Source: Anolis sagrei
Taxonomy: Eukaryota; Chordata; Lepidosauria; Squamata; Anolidae
Reading direction: 5' to 3'
DNA length: 64,000 nucleotides
Assembly: GCF_037176765.1 (NCBI RefSeq)
Contig: NC_090023.1
Location: forward strand, 141,189,366-141,253,365
Shown in pieces: positions 1 to 13,600 of this stretch; the stretch's first letter is position 1, and the number at the start of each line of letters is the position of its first letter. A program made the position numbers and the translations under genes. The notes beneath the pieces were generated by a model, which worked only from the letters and a program-made list of their open reading frames with translations, was not told where the DNA came from and searched no databases.

Positions 1-165
1 CCATTACCGTCCCACAGAAGCGGTACCTATTGATCTCACATTTGCATGTTTTCGAACTGCTAGGTAGGCAGAAGCTGGACCTAACAGCTTTGAACCACCA
101 ACCTTTCGGTCAGCAAATTCAGCAGCTCAGCTATTTTACCCACTGCACCAGCAGGGCCCCTCCTA
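1..165 (-). repeat. tRNA-derived SINE with Bov-B-like tail family (family A), cut by window edge
   Basis: The stretch is the reverse complement of the head and middle of the SINE seen whole at 296-625. It carries the reversed tRNA-like head (cactgcaccagcagggc) and the shared middle containing acctattgatct and catttgcatgtttt. The tail end lies off the window. Family A recurs at least seven times here. Confidence 0.85.
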
Positions 166-295
166 AGTTATTATATATTCCCCCAAATTTACTTTCTTTT
201 GTAAAAGGTCAATAAATGCACTTCAGTTACATAAGAATGAGATCGATCACCCTTTGTGATAAAAGGTAAATAGATTAGCATTAAAATAAAATATA

Positions 296-625
296 CTGCC
301 CGGTGGCACAGTTGGTTAAAGCACTGAGATGCTGAACTTGCTGCCCGAAAGGTCACAGATTTGAATCCAGGGAGTGGCATGAGCTCCTGCTGTTAGCCCC
401 AGCTTCTGCCAACCTAGCAGTTCAAACACATGCAAATGTGAGTAGAGCAATAGGTACCGCTCCAGCGGGAAGGTGATGGTGCTCCATGCAGTCATGCTGG
501 CTACATGATCTTGGAGGTGTCTAAGGACAACACCGGCTCTTCAACTTAGAAATGGAAATGAGCACCAACCCACAGAGTCGGACATGACTGGACTTAATGT
601 CAGGGGAAACCCTTTACCTTTACCT
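296..625 (+). repeat. tRNA-derived SINE, family A, full length
   Basis: It starts with a tRNA-like head (ggtggcacagttggttaaa is the A box, a diverged ggtcacagatttgaatcc the B box). A conserved middle follows, then a Bov-B-type 3' end (gagtcggacatgactgga) and a CCTTTA tail. This is the layout of squamate SINEs mobilised by Bov-B/RTE LINEs. It lies upstream of the first visible death-domain exon. Confidence 0.85.
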
Positions 626-731
626 ATGTTTGATGATCTAGTGTGAATTTCTCAGATTTGGAAAACAAAACTACGAAAAAGTGAATAAATTGTGGAATAC
701 AGCTTGAAACATATACTACTGTTATTTCTAG

Positions 732-3458
732 TGGGACAAATCCTACATTACCATACTGACAACTTTCCTACACAAAATCAGAAGTTTTTGTGGCTGCCGA
801 AACAGAATGCCAAACAAAGCCCAAGAGGTAAGTAAATAATTCTCCAGGTTGCTGATTTTTTCAATTACATAGCGGGGCATCTAATAAAAAGATGAGTTTT
901 ACACTGGTTATTTGCAAATCAGTGTTTTGAATGTCATGGGGATATATACTGATAATAAAACCTAACATGTATATGAGTTTTAACGTCTTTCCCATATGTT
1001 CTGATCATTTCAAGAGTTCTGAAAAGTGGAACAGTAGATCTCAACCTGTGGATCCCCAGGTGTTTTGGCCTACAACTCCCAGAAATCCCACCAGTTTACC
1101 AGCTGTTGGGATTTCTGGGAGTTGGAAGCCAAAACATCTGGGGACCCACAGGTTGAGAACCACTGTAGTAGAAAGTAACCTGAGATGTAAGTGGTTGCTC
1201 AAGATTAACAGTGAGTAGAGGGATCTGGACCCATATCACATCTCTTCACATCAGAACTTTAAGAATTATTTTCTTCCCAAGCTCTGGCTCATTTTTCTGT
1301 CATTCCTAGTAATGTCATTAATCTAGTATGAAAAATTAACTGCCTTCAGAATGTGACCCAGATCTTTTAAATACATTTAGCAGTTGCTCAAGGAGAAAAT
1401 TAATGGAAGCCTCCTTCTTCTAATCCCATCCTGGATTAGAAGGAAAAATCTTCCTTGTAACATGGAAACAGTGTGAGTTTCCAGTTGACTCCTATTGGGG
1501 GGGGGGGGGGGGGGAACAATACTATGTTTTAAGTGCTGTTTTGCCTCCTTAAAGTAGCCTACTATAAGGTACTAAGAAGCAAAAATGTTCATCATTTACT
1601 AGGATGCAGTCATTAACCTCAAATCAATGCAAGAACTGGGCAAGCAAATGAGTTTTGAATGGACCATGGTTGCCTATGAGCTGGGATTCAGCCGGGCAGA
1701 GATAAACCAGTTTTGTACAGCTACCACTGAAAAGAAAGGTCAAGCACAGAAAATGCTGGTGGACTGGTAAGTAGGTTATGGCGGAGTAAACAAAAACCAC
1801 CCAGATTCCTTTTACATTTATGCTGGGCATATGTTTCCTTTGTTTAGTCTTTTTTGTCCTAAGAGAATTCAGAATTCCAGTATAACATATATCTCATAAT
1901 GTGTTGGCATATGCAAGAGGGCAAAAGCGGGTTATCTTTAAAGAGCAGTCGTATTCACATGGGGGAAGACGATATTCCCATATCTTTGTCTCTGCTTGAG
2001 GCTTTAATTCTAGGACAAAGAGCAGCTGGGTCTCCAAATGGTGTTAGCAAAAAGACTCAGCCATCATACAGCTGATAAGAGGGCCACTTGATCTCAGTAC
2101 CCTACTTGAAAATTGAATCATAGAGTTGGAAGAGACATTGTGGGCCATCCAGTCCAACCCCCTGCCAAGTAGCAGGAAAATCACATTCAAAGCACCCCCG
2201 ACAGATGGCCACCCAGCCTCTGTTTAAAAGCCCCCAAAAAAGGAGCCTCCACCACACTCTAGGGCAGAGTTCCACTGCTGAACAGCTCTTACTTCTGCAT
2301 AGAGTGGTTAATAATAACAGAATTTGTAAACTAATTGGTTCAACTAGGTTTGATTTTACTAGGATCACACAAGGCAGCCTGATACAGAAAAAGTAAATTT
2401 AGTATTTGCAGTTCAGATTAGTTATTTATCGTATCAGAAGCAAACTGAGGGTAGTAATGTAGTAATGTATTTTTTAAAAAACACAAAGTTTAAGAACTTG
2501 CATTATGCTAAATGTCCTTTGACCAGTAGCTGGCCACTAGGAGTGCCTTTGATGTTGCTATAAGATCTTCCATTGTGCATGTGGCAGAGCTCAGACTACA
2601 TTGTAATAGGTGGTCTGTGGATTGCTCTTCTCGACACTCGCATGTTGTGGACTCCACTTCGTGGCCCCATTTCTTAAGGTGGGCTCTGCATCTCGTGGTG
2701 CCAGAGCACAGTCTATTCAGCACCTTCCAAGTTGCCAAGTCTTCTGTGTGCCCAGGAGGGAGTCTCTCATTTGGTATCAACCATAGGTTGAGGTTCCAGG
2801 TTTTAGCCTGCCACTTTTGGACTCTTGCTTGCTGAGGTGTTCCTGTGAACATCTCTGTAGATCTTAGGAAACTATTTGAGTTAAAGTGTTGGTGTGCTGG
2901 CTGATATCCAAACAGGGGGTGGGCCAAAGATGTTACTACCTTGGTCCTTTCATTATTGGCTGCTACTTCCCGGCAGATGTCAAGCGGTGCAATATTGGCT
3001 AAACAGTGTAATTTCTCTAGCGGTGTAGGGTACAGACATCCTGTGATAATGCAGAATGTCACAGGATGCCTACGCACTACACCATTGGAGAAATTATACT
3101 ATTTAGTCGGTATTGCACCAGTTCAGATAGTAAAGTGCTTATGAAACTGTCATTACTGTTGCCCTGACCTTCTGCAAATGGTTATATTCTGCAACTGCCT
3201 TACTGTCTCCCTTTCACATGTAGGTATGAACGATCAGGGAACAACATTAACAAAACAAAAGTGCTTCAAGATGCTCTGGAAAGGTCAGGAAGGAAAGACC
3301 TGGCTGATAAACTTCGGTGTCTTCATTGGGGCCATCAAAAGCTGAGTAACAGGGTGGAGCTGCCTTCTGCTTTTCCCTTTCTCATTACTGTTTATAAAAC
3401 AATCAACAACCAAGAAGGGCTTAAGAAAATTAACCAGCTGGGTCACAAATGTTCCTAA
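732..3458 (+). CDS. Death-domain protein, last three coding exons (gene not identified)
   Basis: Three exons join in phase: 732-827, 1603-1766 and 3224-3458, ending at TAA. Each visible junction is AG/GT. Exon 732-827 reads WDKSYITILTTF... to NKAQE; the second opens with DAVINLKSMQELGKQ and continues through EWTMVAYELGFSRAEINQF; the third carries KVLQDALERSGRKDLADKL. This six-helix pattern, with a W in helix 2, LGFSRAEI and a terminal ALERSGRKDLADKL, is typical of the death domain, a protein-protein interaction fold of apoptosis and NF-kB adaptors. After it comes a tail of about 45 residues with no recognised domain. At least 160 aa are visible; the 5' exons lie off the window, so the start is unknown. 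The gene is tail to tail with MTRF1. I compared it from memory with FAS, FADD, CRADD, THOC1 and ANKDD1, and none matches convincingly. Exon structure is well supported; the gene name is not. Confidence 0.75.
1032..1165. mobile_element. Short palindromic hAT-like MITE, copy 1
   Basis: The two halves are inverted copies: the 5' end CAGTAGATCTCAACC pairs with the 3' end, whose complement reads CAGTGGTTCTCAACC. The middle holds inverted runs of acaactcccagaaatcc. The flanks aagtggaa and tagtagaa agree at 6 of 8 positions, suggesting an old 8-bp hAT target duplication. It lies in an intron of the death-domain gene. Confidence 0.8.
1497..1514. repeat. Poly-G run, 18 bp
   Basis: An unbroken G run in an intron. 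Similar runs of 14-16 bases on one strand or the other lie at 13713-13727, 25033-25047, 27222-27237 and 53427-53440. Confidence 0.95.
2107..2290 (-). mobile_element. CR1-type LINE, 3' end fragment
   Basis: Read on the minus strand it carries the end of a CR1 ORF (FKQRLDGHL-like region) and the CR1 3' end ending in repeats of a tcatagaat type. It matches the longer CR1 at 25301-26160 closely. It is 5'-truncated, as is usual for CR1. Confidence 0.85.
2513..3077 (-). mobile_element. Non-LTR retrotransposon C-terminal fragment, copy 1
   Basis: The minus strand encodes an open stretch with RVQKWQAKTWNLNLW, LNRLCSGTTRCRAHLKKWG and a C-x-C...H-x4-C pattern (TTCECREEQSTDHLLQC). This is the zinc-knuckle-like end found behind the reverse transcriptase of several LINE clades. 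A clear second copy is at 10672-11040. The part beyond about 2840 is less certain. The clade cannot be fixed by eye. Confidence 0.65.
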
Positions 3459-3869
3459 GCAGCTGTAGGGAAGTCCACAGGAGAACATCTCTTGACTTAA
3501 AAATGTTTTGTGTGGTACTATTGCCATGTTTAAGGAGCATATGCCTCCTGGCTTTGGGTTTTACTCAATTATTCGATCAACATTAACATTGTAGTACTTT
3601 GATATGCAAATCTAAAATCTGCTATAATTTTTCATGCAAGAGAGAGATATCTAATCTACTATATATCTGAAGATTTTAATTACATATTATTGTTGATGAT
3701 GGATGAATACTGAATTTTTATATATTTTTTAAAGATTACACTTTAAGATGTTAAATAATAACCTTCTGATTTTAAATTTTAAATAAGAGCACACTGGAAA
3801 ATACCTAAAAGCAGAATGGTTTTATCTAAAATGTAAATGGTGGCTGGTTTCGAAATTAGGGTTGAACAT

Positions 3870-4135
3870 CACTGTATGGCAATGGGTTAAACCCTTTTGC
3901 CTGCAGGACTGAAAACTGATAGGTCGCAGGTTCGAATCCGGTGAGAGTGCGGATGAGCTCCCTCTATCAGCTCCAGCTCCTCATGCAGGACATGAGAGAA
4001 GCCTCTCACAAGGATGATAAAACATCAAAAACATCCGAGCGTCCCCTGAGCAGCAATGTCCTTGCAGACGACCAATTCTCTCACACCAGAAGCAACTTGC
4101 AGTTTCTCAAGTCGCTCCTGATATGACAAAAAAAT
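3870..4135 (+). repeat. tRNA-derived SINE, family B
   Basis: It has an A-box-like gcaatgggttaaaccc, a B box ggttcgaatcc, the block gatgagctccctctatcagc, and the end gtttctcaagtcgctcctg followed by an A-rich tail. It shares the tRNA-like head with family A but has a different body and tail. Other copies are at 8927-9195, 38971-39242 and 49823-50088. Confidence 0.85.
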
Positions 4136-4172
4136 ATATTATTCTGGCATGAAGCACCTTTGCATGCCCTTT

Positions 4173-4299
4173 TAGAATCAAAAGACTTAATGGGCCATCC
4201 AGTCCAACCCCCTGCCAAGAAGCAGGAAAACCGCATTCAAAGCACCCCCGACTGATGGCCATCCAGCCTCTGCTTTAAAACTTCCAAAGGAGGAGCCTC
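4173..4299 (-). mobile_element. CR1-type LINE 3' fragment
   Basis: It has the same 3' end as at 2107-2290 (gggccatccagtccaacccc and the reversed QRLDGHL region). It lies between the death-domain gene and MTRF1. Confidence 0.8.
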
Positions 4300-4580
4300 T
4301 TACATTATTCTGTAACATATGGATTAAATTATTCACTGGGAATTGTGTCCCATTGCATTAAGAGCCAAGTGCATTCTCCAAGGGCTGCCTATTGCTTCTT
4401 TTTTGCTCCCTGCGTTTGGTCACATGCCTTGAGTGACATCAGCCTTGGAGACTGAACCAAAACAAGCCTATTCCTGAACTCCTTTGAATCACAACATTAA
4501 AATCTTAGACAGGGAAACAGGAAAATAATGAAATGGTAGCTTGTTTAATGCTAAAACAAGTGTTTCCATTTAATTTTATA

Positions 4581-4590
4581 AATAAATAAA
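4581..4590 (+). promoter_or_regulatory. Candidate polyadenylation signal of the death-domain gene
   Basis: Two overlapping AATAAA hexamers lie 1.1 kb after the death-domain stop and about 30 bp beyond the MTRF1 stop codon. If used, the 3' ends of the two convergent genes would overlap. The 3459-4618 stretch otherwise holds a SINE and a CR1 piece and no gene. The call rests on the hexamer alone. Confidence 0.35.
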
Positions 4591-4618
4591 GAATGGGCCT
4601 TTTCATTTCACAATCCAG

Positions 4619-7600
4619 TCAAGAATCTGCTTGTAGAGACTTGCAACTATTTTCCAGATATTCAGCCAGAGATTCCATCTCTGCCGCTTCCAACAATTTG
4701 TTGATTAGTTCATCCAAGACCCCCTTGCCGCTTAAAATTCCCTATAAAAGAAAGGAAAGGTAGAAGGAACTTGTGAGCTGAGGTTCAAAATAAGATGGCA
4801 TTCCAACAATAAAGGCTCTACTTGCTAGTACACATTCAAGCAGTTTGTAACATAAACTATTGCCATTTATTGTCACCCTCAAAGGAAAGAGTTAGAAAGT
4901 CAGAATAAGATACATGGTTTTCACCAAGAGTGTTCTCTTTAGTCTTTGATATTTCCAAATAATAATACTGGACTAGACAGACAAATAAATCGACTGTTTA
5001 CGACAGTTCACATGTGAATCTTTGATTTAGAAGAATATCCGAGATTTAGAAGAAATACCTTGATGTCACGAACTTCGTATGAGATCCTGTGGTCACTGAC
5101 TCTGTCTTGACTGAAGTTATATGTGCGAATTCTCTCTGACTGAGATCTTGTCCCTAACTGTAAAAGAACATTTTGATTTGTTTCACAGACTTTTACACAT
5201 TATTTCAGCGTGATCTTTGATTGAGTAACAAGAAAATTGTATGCTTTTTACATTGGATAATTTTTTTCATCTGAAAAATACTATTTTTCAAAAATACACT
5301 TCTGCCTCCATCTGTTGAAATGTCATACTTTTCTCTAATGGCTTTTAGTGTTGTTATATGCTTTATGATCATCAATGTAATTTGAGATTCACTGTTATTA
5401 TTACCAATAGCACAACTGTGAAAAAGTTCCTGGATACCTAATCTGCATGTAAATGCATGGACGCAAGGGCTATCTTGAATATTCAGATGTGGAAAATAAC
5501 TGGTTAAAATGACTTTAAAGAGAAAATATAACAAAATTAAAAATATCCGCAAGATGTTGGTGGTGGTGGTGGTGATGATGATAACTAAGTGTAAAGTAAA
5601 GATAAAGGTTTCCCCTGACATTAAGTCCAGTCGTGTCCAACTCTGGGGAGTGGTGCTCATCTCCATTTCTAAGCTGAATAGCAAGCATTGTCCATAGACA
5701 TCTCCAAGGCCACATGGCCAGCATGACTGCATGGAGTGCTGTTACCTTCCCACCAAAGCGGTACCTATTGATCTACTCACATTTGTATGTTTTCGAACTG
5801 CCAGGTTGGCAGAAGCTGGGCCTAACAGCAAGAGCTCACCCCACTCCCTGGATTCAAACCACCAACCTTTCAGTCAGGAAGTTCAGAAGCTCAGCAATTT
5901 AACCTGCTGCACCACCAGGGCAGATTATAAGAAAGGAGGTGGTCCTTTTGGTAACCTTAACCAAACTCATGTAGGGCTTTAAAGATCAAAACCAACACTT
6001 CATACTTTGCCTGGAAACAAATTGGCAACCAGTGGAGTGACTTTAATATGGGTGTAATATCTTCACTCCAATGTTTTGAACTTGCTACACAGGTAGCCCA
6101 ATGTAAAGCACATTACAGAAGTCCAACCTTGAGGTTACCAGTGTATAAAATACCATCTATAGGTCCTGCAAATCTAGAAAGGAGTGCAGCTGGCGTATCA
6201 GCTGAAGCTGGTAATAAGAACTTCTGACTGTCACATTTATCTGGGCTGACAAAATGACACACCTCCATCCCTAGGTTAGGACCCTTAATGGCAAGTAATG
6301 GATTCATCTTTCCATTTGTTTTTCTTCATTACCTCCTCCAAGCATTCATTCAGAGTAGACCTGCTATTGAGACCTGCTATTCATTCAGAGTAGACCTCAC
6401 CTCTGAGGATGCTTGCCATAGATGCAGGCAAAACGTCAGGAGAAATGCCTCTAGAACATGGCCATATAGCCCGAAAAAAACCCACAAGAACTGAGACCTG
6501 CTATTATTAGCTAATGCTGTTTTGGAAGTCATGGATAAATATATTTGGATGTCATCAACATATTGAGCTTCCGTTCCATGCCTCCAGATGACCTCTCCCA
6601 GTGCTTTCATGTAAATGTTAAAAATCACTGGAGATAAAATGGCGCCTTATGGGATGCCACATAACAACTCCTTTTGTGAGGAGCAGCTATCCCCAAGCAC
6701 CACCATCTGGAACCTGCCTGAGTCATACAACTGGAACCACTGCAACAAAAGGGTACAATGGTCGATGGTATTGAATGCTGCTGAGATCTAAAAGCACCAA
6801 CAGAGGCACACTCCCCCTCTCAGTGTTAAATCAGAGATCATCCACTAAGACAGCAGTTCTCAACCTGTGGGTCTCCAGATATTTTGGCCTTCAACTCCCA
6901 GAAATCCTAAACTGGCTGGGATTTCTGGAAGTTGTAGGCCAAAACTCCTGAGGACCCAAACGTTGAGAACCACTGCACTAAGGCAACCATACCCATCTTG
7001 CCTCTGTATCCTGTTGTGAAGTCAGTTTGAAATAGGTCAAGGATACTTTTATTGGTATACGTTTCTAGGAGGGGAGAGGGGGTGTTTACTAATTACATCT
7101 GGATTAGTGATAGCAGTGCATACTTTCTGAGATTGCACAACCTGAATTCGAAACACGACAAAGTTAAAAGTGCTGCTGGTGGAGTGGACTGTATGAAGCC
7201 CAAAGAAGGAACTTCTCACATTGACCTTCTCACATTGACCTCACATTGGGTACTGAACCTAGCTCAAGCATGACGAAGGATATGCTCAGTCAATTATGGC
7301 TGTTAGCACAGCCTTATCTCCATACACCAAAAAAGAATACCTTTTTATGAATATGGACTGTGATCTTACCTGCATCTTTCTGGCACTCTGCTTCTGACTT
7401 AGTTCTCTCTCAATGGCCTGTTGGTACAACTTTTCTTTCAGTGCCTGCATAGCTCTTTCCCTGTTCACTTGTTGAGATCGTTCTTGCTGGCACTCAACAG
7501 TTGTCCCTTCAGAATGAGAGAAAACATCCATTTAGCCATCTCATCTCATCAGAATAATTTATCCTGATTTGTTGAAATCCTATATTTTGGGAAATTTTAG

Positions 7601-10600
7601 GTTTTTGACTATAAACTTCTTTCCGCCCTAAGAGTTACAATTTAAAAAAGCAAGTATGAAAGGACTGTTTAAATATAGTCTACTGAAAAGGTTTTTGTAC
7701 AGTGCCAAAATTATGTTAAGAACCACCAGAGGAGCCCAATGACTGAGCCGCCAATGTTATTGTAATTGTTCATGTAAAGAGGGGAATAATTATTTTTTAA
7801 AATGTAAGAACATACCTGTGGGAATGTGTACAATTCTTACAGCACTATCTGTTGTATTAACGTGCTGTCCACCTGCTCCTTTGGCACGAAATGTATCAAT
7901 GCGCAGATCTCTTGGGTCTATTTTAATATTTATCTTGAGGGAAATAAAGAAGGAACACTTTTAGTTCATTATGTTAAATGATGTTATATATAAGAAACCC
8001 TGGTGGCACAGCGGGTTAAACCACAGATGTGCTGGACTTGCTGACTGAAAGGTTAGCGGATTGAATCTGAGGAGCGGGGTGAGCTCCCACTGTCAGCCCC
8101 AGCTTTTGCCAACCTAGCAGTTCAAAAACATGTAAGTGTGAGTAGTTAAATAGGTACCACTTCAGCAGGAAGGCAATGGCACTCCCTGCAGTCATGCCAG
8201 CCACATGACCTTGGTGGCGACTATGGACAATGCCGGCTCTTCGACTTAGAAATGGAGATGAGCACACACACACCCCTCCGCAGAGATGGACACAACTAGA
8301 CTCAATGTCAAGGGGAATCCTTTACCTTTACTATGAGATTATATGTTTCATAGATTCAACGCAACTAGGTACATAAAAGATACACCATTGCAAATAATTA
8401 TCACAGGATCACTCATATCTGATTATGAGTATTTTTCAGAGGCAAGAGGTGGTGGGTCCATAAGTGACTGTGACAACTTAATCTGGATCTGCATGGTCTT
8501 TCATAATTAGGACATAGATTTGCAGATGAAGGCAGTCCCAACAAGGGTTTGCTTGACGTGCCTTCCTCTTGACATGTTTCTCCTATCTGTATCTCTTCAA
8601 ATTCCACAGCACTGTTGGTAATAGTTCACCACCAGTTACAATGCTGAAGGACCAGGGCTTTCCAGTTCTCTGTGCTTATACCACATTTTAAGCCCTTCTT
8701 TAAATCTCTTTTGCTGCTCAGCAACATTCTGTTTTCCATTCTTGAGCTGAGAATAAAGTAGCTGCTTTAGGAGATGGTGATCCGGGATCACATGAAAATT
8801 ACTCCATTCCAAATGACAGGAAGTGTTCATGGCATCTTCCAATATGGAGATTATGGACATGGCAACACATATTTTTATTTAGAAATTAACTTTGAGGGAG
8901 TAAACTATCCAGATATACTATACATTTTTTTTTTCGTGTCAGGAGTGACTTGAGAAACTGCAGGTTGCTTCTGGTGTGAGATAATTGATCATCTGCAAGG
9001 ACATTGCCCAGGGGATGCCTGGATGTTTTGAGGTTTTACCATCCTTGTGGGAGGCGTCTCTCAAGTGCCCGCATAGGAGGCTGGAGCTGACAGAGAGAGC
9101 TCATCCATGTTCTCTCCAGATTCGAACCTCCGATCTCTTGGTCTTCAGTCCTGCTGGCAAAAGGGTTTAACCCACTGTGCCACCAGGGGCTCCTACACAA
9201 AATGAAAACCTGTCATGATTAATTATTATATTTACTTCTTCAAGCTGCGGAAGGACAATAACTGACATGGTACCAGTGTGGATTCGCTGCATTCTAGAAG
9301 ATAAACCAGTCTCAGGGATTCGCTGTACCCTGTGAATGCCTCCTTCATATTTCAAATGTCTATAGACATCGTCTCCAGAAATATAAGCAGCTGCATGGTG
9401 TAGTCCACCTTTGAAGATAAATAAAATGCATCACATGTGGTTCAAGAGGACGAGGCAATCCTATTAAAGTCATCCAGGTACCTTGTGCAATAGAATATCC
9501 CAATACCATATTCATATGGAGTGTATTTCCTAATTTCAAAGGTCCAGCATTTATAATCCGCATAGTTCTGGTACATGTCAAATACCTCCTTGGTAAATTG
9601 CTGACAAATGTCACCTGAAACAGAAAAGTTTTCTGTGAAAGTTACTGAAACCTTAATATCACCATTAAAATGAATGCTGACATTAAATCAGCATAATCAA
9701 TACTAATATCTTAGTCTACCTAAACTGATATCACTAATGGAAATTTTAAAACAAAACACTGACAAAATAAGAATTAAAAATGTCTAAATGTAGCTTATCA
9801 AAACAGAAAGATAATTTGTGATTTTTTTACTGACCTCCGGTTGTTCTGCCAGATGTCACTTCTAATATAACATCACATTCATCATATTTATCCCTGGGTA
9901 TCAAGATCCGGAAAAGCTGAAGAAGAAGAATAAATCACATAATGCTGGAGGCGTTCTTTTTACAATTACATCAACAGCTGATTTCCTGGGGACTCGAATC
10001 TCCATATGGAACGCAACCACAAAAGACACTCTACAAAGTCACATGGCAGAAACACCCCAAAATTAATTTGTTCTGCACCAATTAATTTGTACAGGAACAA
10101 GTTCACAGAAATATCTTACATACTCAATTCTATAATCCACTGCATCACAACATGGAAACACGGGATTCTGTTCTATATTCCCACTATAATGCATATGCCA
10201 GGTTGCATCAACTGTTATAGCAAGGTAACAAAAGCTCTTCTTTGTTAAAAGTCCAGGTTACCACACAATGGCTCAGCTACTTTTCCCCCCTTCATAGTCC
10301 CTTAGACTTGGAAGATCTCCACATCTGTAATCTTCTACTTTCTCCTCAAAAATTAGAAAAATTGATTCCTGCTTATTCTCATCAGCTAAAACCTCAACTA
10401 GAGTCCTTTTAGATAAGGGTGGGTGATGTGTCCTCCTCCAGATGTTTGTAGACCCAAACCCCTATCAGGAAGGAAGTAGGTATAAAAGGGAGCCCACCAT
10501 TTTAAAAGCCACCAGGAAAGTAGATAGTACACAAGTATATTAACAGCATATTACTCAATTCAGAGGCATGAATAGGAACCTGAACATTATGCTGACAGTG

Positions 10601-13600
10601 GATCACTCAGGTTCTGATTATTTTATAGTGTTCAGAAAAGATTCAGTAACCTGGCTAGCTTTTTATTTATCATGTCAGGAGCAAGTTGTATTACATTTTT
10701 AACAAAACAAACCAGTATCTGGCCACTTGGGAGTGCCTCTGGTGTTGCCGCAAGGAGGTCCTCCATTGTGCATGTGGCAGGGCTCGGGTTGCCTTGCAGC
10801 AGGTGGTCAGTGGTTTGCTCTTCTCCACATTCACATGTCGTGGATTCCACTTTGTAGCCCCATTTCTGAAGGTTGGCTCTGCATCTTGTGGTGCCAGCGC
10901 CTTCCAAGTCACCCAGTTTTCTATGTGCCCAGGGGGGAGTCTCTCTTTTGGTATCAGCCATTGGTTGAGGTTCTGGGTTTGAGCCTGCCACTTTTGGACT
11001 CTCACTTGCTGGGGTGTTCCAGGCCTGTACCTGGCTAGCTCAAAGTTATTCTTAGGCCACCTTCTATTAAAACTAGAGACCTTTTAGATAAGGGTGGAAA
11101 ATGTGTCCTCCTCCAGATGTTTGTAGACCCAAACCCCTATCAGGCCCAGCATGTTTGTCCAATGGACATGGATGATGGACATTATCGAATTTGAACATAT
11201 GTTCCCATCTGTTTTGGAATCAAACCAAAAATACTGACTGGCAGAATCTGCAGGCATGCTAATCTAAACTGGGTATGTTTAACCTGAAGCAGAATGGACT
11301 GAAAAGCAACTGATAGTCCTCAAGTATTTGAAGAAATGTTACACAGATGATGAAAAGGGTTTTGGGCTGCTCCAGAAGACGTGAACTGAACCAGTGAATG
11401 TGAATGACAAAAAGTTTTCAACTAAACATTAGCAAGAACCTCTGAATGGGGAAAGTTTGTTGAAAATGTTCAAACAAAGCCTTGGTTTAGCCATGGTTTA
11501 GCTGGAAATTTCTTAAATTATCAGGGTACTTGGATTTCCTTCAAACTCTACAATTCCATACATAGTAGAGAACAAGAAATGAATGCTGAAATAGTAAACC
11601 AAAGAACAACTTACGGTAGGAGAAAATACATACTGAACTAAAGAGAACCCTATAAATAACTGGACTACCTATGCCAATCGGAAGGTAGTGAGTTCTATTT
11701 GTAGGTTCACAATAAAACAGAAAAAAACCACATGGTCCAAAGTTTGCCATTGATTTTGGTTTTTCATAAAATCAATTGTAAACTTCTCTGTCAACAAAAA
11801 AGCTTTTCACCTAGGCACTGAACATTTTGGTAGTAGTACTAACTTATTGGTTCTGCAGTACTGCTAATTGCTAACTTTAGATAAAGTAAAGGTAAAGATT
11901 TCCCCTTGACATTAAGACTAGTCGTGTCTGACTCTGGGGGATGGTGCTCATCTCCATTTCTAAGACAAAGAGGCAGCATTGTCCATAGACGCTTCCAAGG
12001 TCATGTGGCTGGCATGACTGTATGGAGTGCTGTTACCTTACCACTGGAGCAGTACTTATTGATCTACTCACATTTGCATGTTTTGAACTGCTAGGTTGGC
12101 AGAAGCTGAGGCTAACAGCAGGAATTCACCCCCTCCTTGGATTTGAATCACTAACCTTTCAGTAAGCAAGTTCAGCAGTTCAGCGCTTTAACCTGCTGCA
12201 CTACTGGGTTAAAGTTAACTTTAGACGTGCATCATTTTGCAAGACAGTAATTCCATTTTATCAACCCCTTATGTCCATAAGAGGTATGGACACATACATA
12301 AATTATAATAATGAAATGTATGAAGACACAGCCTTTCATTTATATTTTAAACAATGTATGATTTATGACTTATTTTACATAGGGTCAGAGGTTTCTCGTT
12401 ACGTTTGCATGACACTCCTCCACACTGCAGCTGACACACTTATGTGTTGCAACACACATGTTTAGAAAGCTCTGGATCTAGTATATAAAAAGGTACAGAT
12501 TTTCAAAATTCAAATGGTTTTTCATATTTATATTCCTCATAATGCCACATAATTCATCAGATGCTGTTCTTTGTGCATATTTCAGCTGGTTGTCTCATGC
12601 ACTAGTGACATCCCATGTAAACCAACACTTCATTGGATTGATCTTCCATCCCTTCTATAAGGAATAACATTCTGTGCAAGTTTCTGACTTCAAAGCAACT
12701 GTTTCACATGTACAAAGCTCCTGTGATACAAGGTGACTAACACATTAGGAAAGAGCATTTAAACCACAAGACTAAAATTTAGCCCACTGCTCACCTTTTG
12801 ATAAAGATCACGAATCTTCTGATCAATAACCGCCTTTTCCTCAATGGCAAGTTCAAGGAGCGCTTCCTCTTCCGAACTATTGAGCTCTAGGATCAGAGGG
12901 AACAAATATATATTAAGCAGTTCTATGAAGCTTGAGGCAAATAAGATGAATCCAAAGTAATATATTACACACACACACAACACTTGTTCCCCACAAATGC
13001 TTGACTAGAATTTGAATTTGGAATTTGCACCCCTGTGTACCCAAACATATTGATGTAGCATGACTCAGAAGCAACAGGTGAAGAAAACCTTGAAAAGGTG
13101 TTTTATACAACCACTCATTTTCAGGACCATAAGAAAAATTAGTATTTAATTCCGCTACAGTTTAGCAGTTAGAGGGTATCACTAAAACGTTTCAACAGGT
13201 ATACAAAAGGGACACATCCCAACAATCACCTCTTTCCTCCCCAAAGAGGAAAATGTTATAAGGAGAAAAATCTATTATTTGTCACCGGTTGCTAGGTATA
13301 AATAATTAAATAAATACCATTTATTTCTAGCACACCAGATGCTTTGTGTAAGTATCCAAATTGCCTTTTAAAAAATTAACTGGGCCATTCAGTAACAGCT
13401 CTCCAATTACAGGTACTGCCTTTGCTGATTTATTTTACAGTGAAATGTTGGTTTACATGTGTTGCATAGCATGGTCCTTCAGCTGCTCCCAATATAAGCA
13501 CAACCTCTTGATATGTCCTGAATTGTCCTGGTTATTTGGCTGATCGCATCTCCCTATACAAACCTGCCCAAGCCCTGAGATCCTCAGGAGAGGCCCTTCT

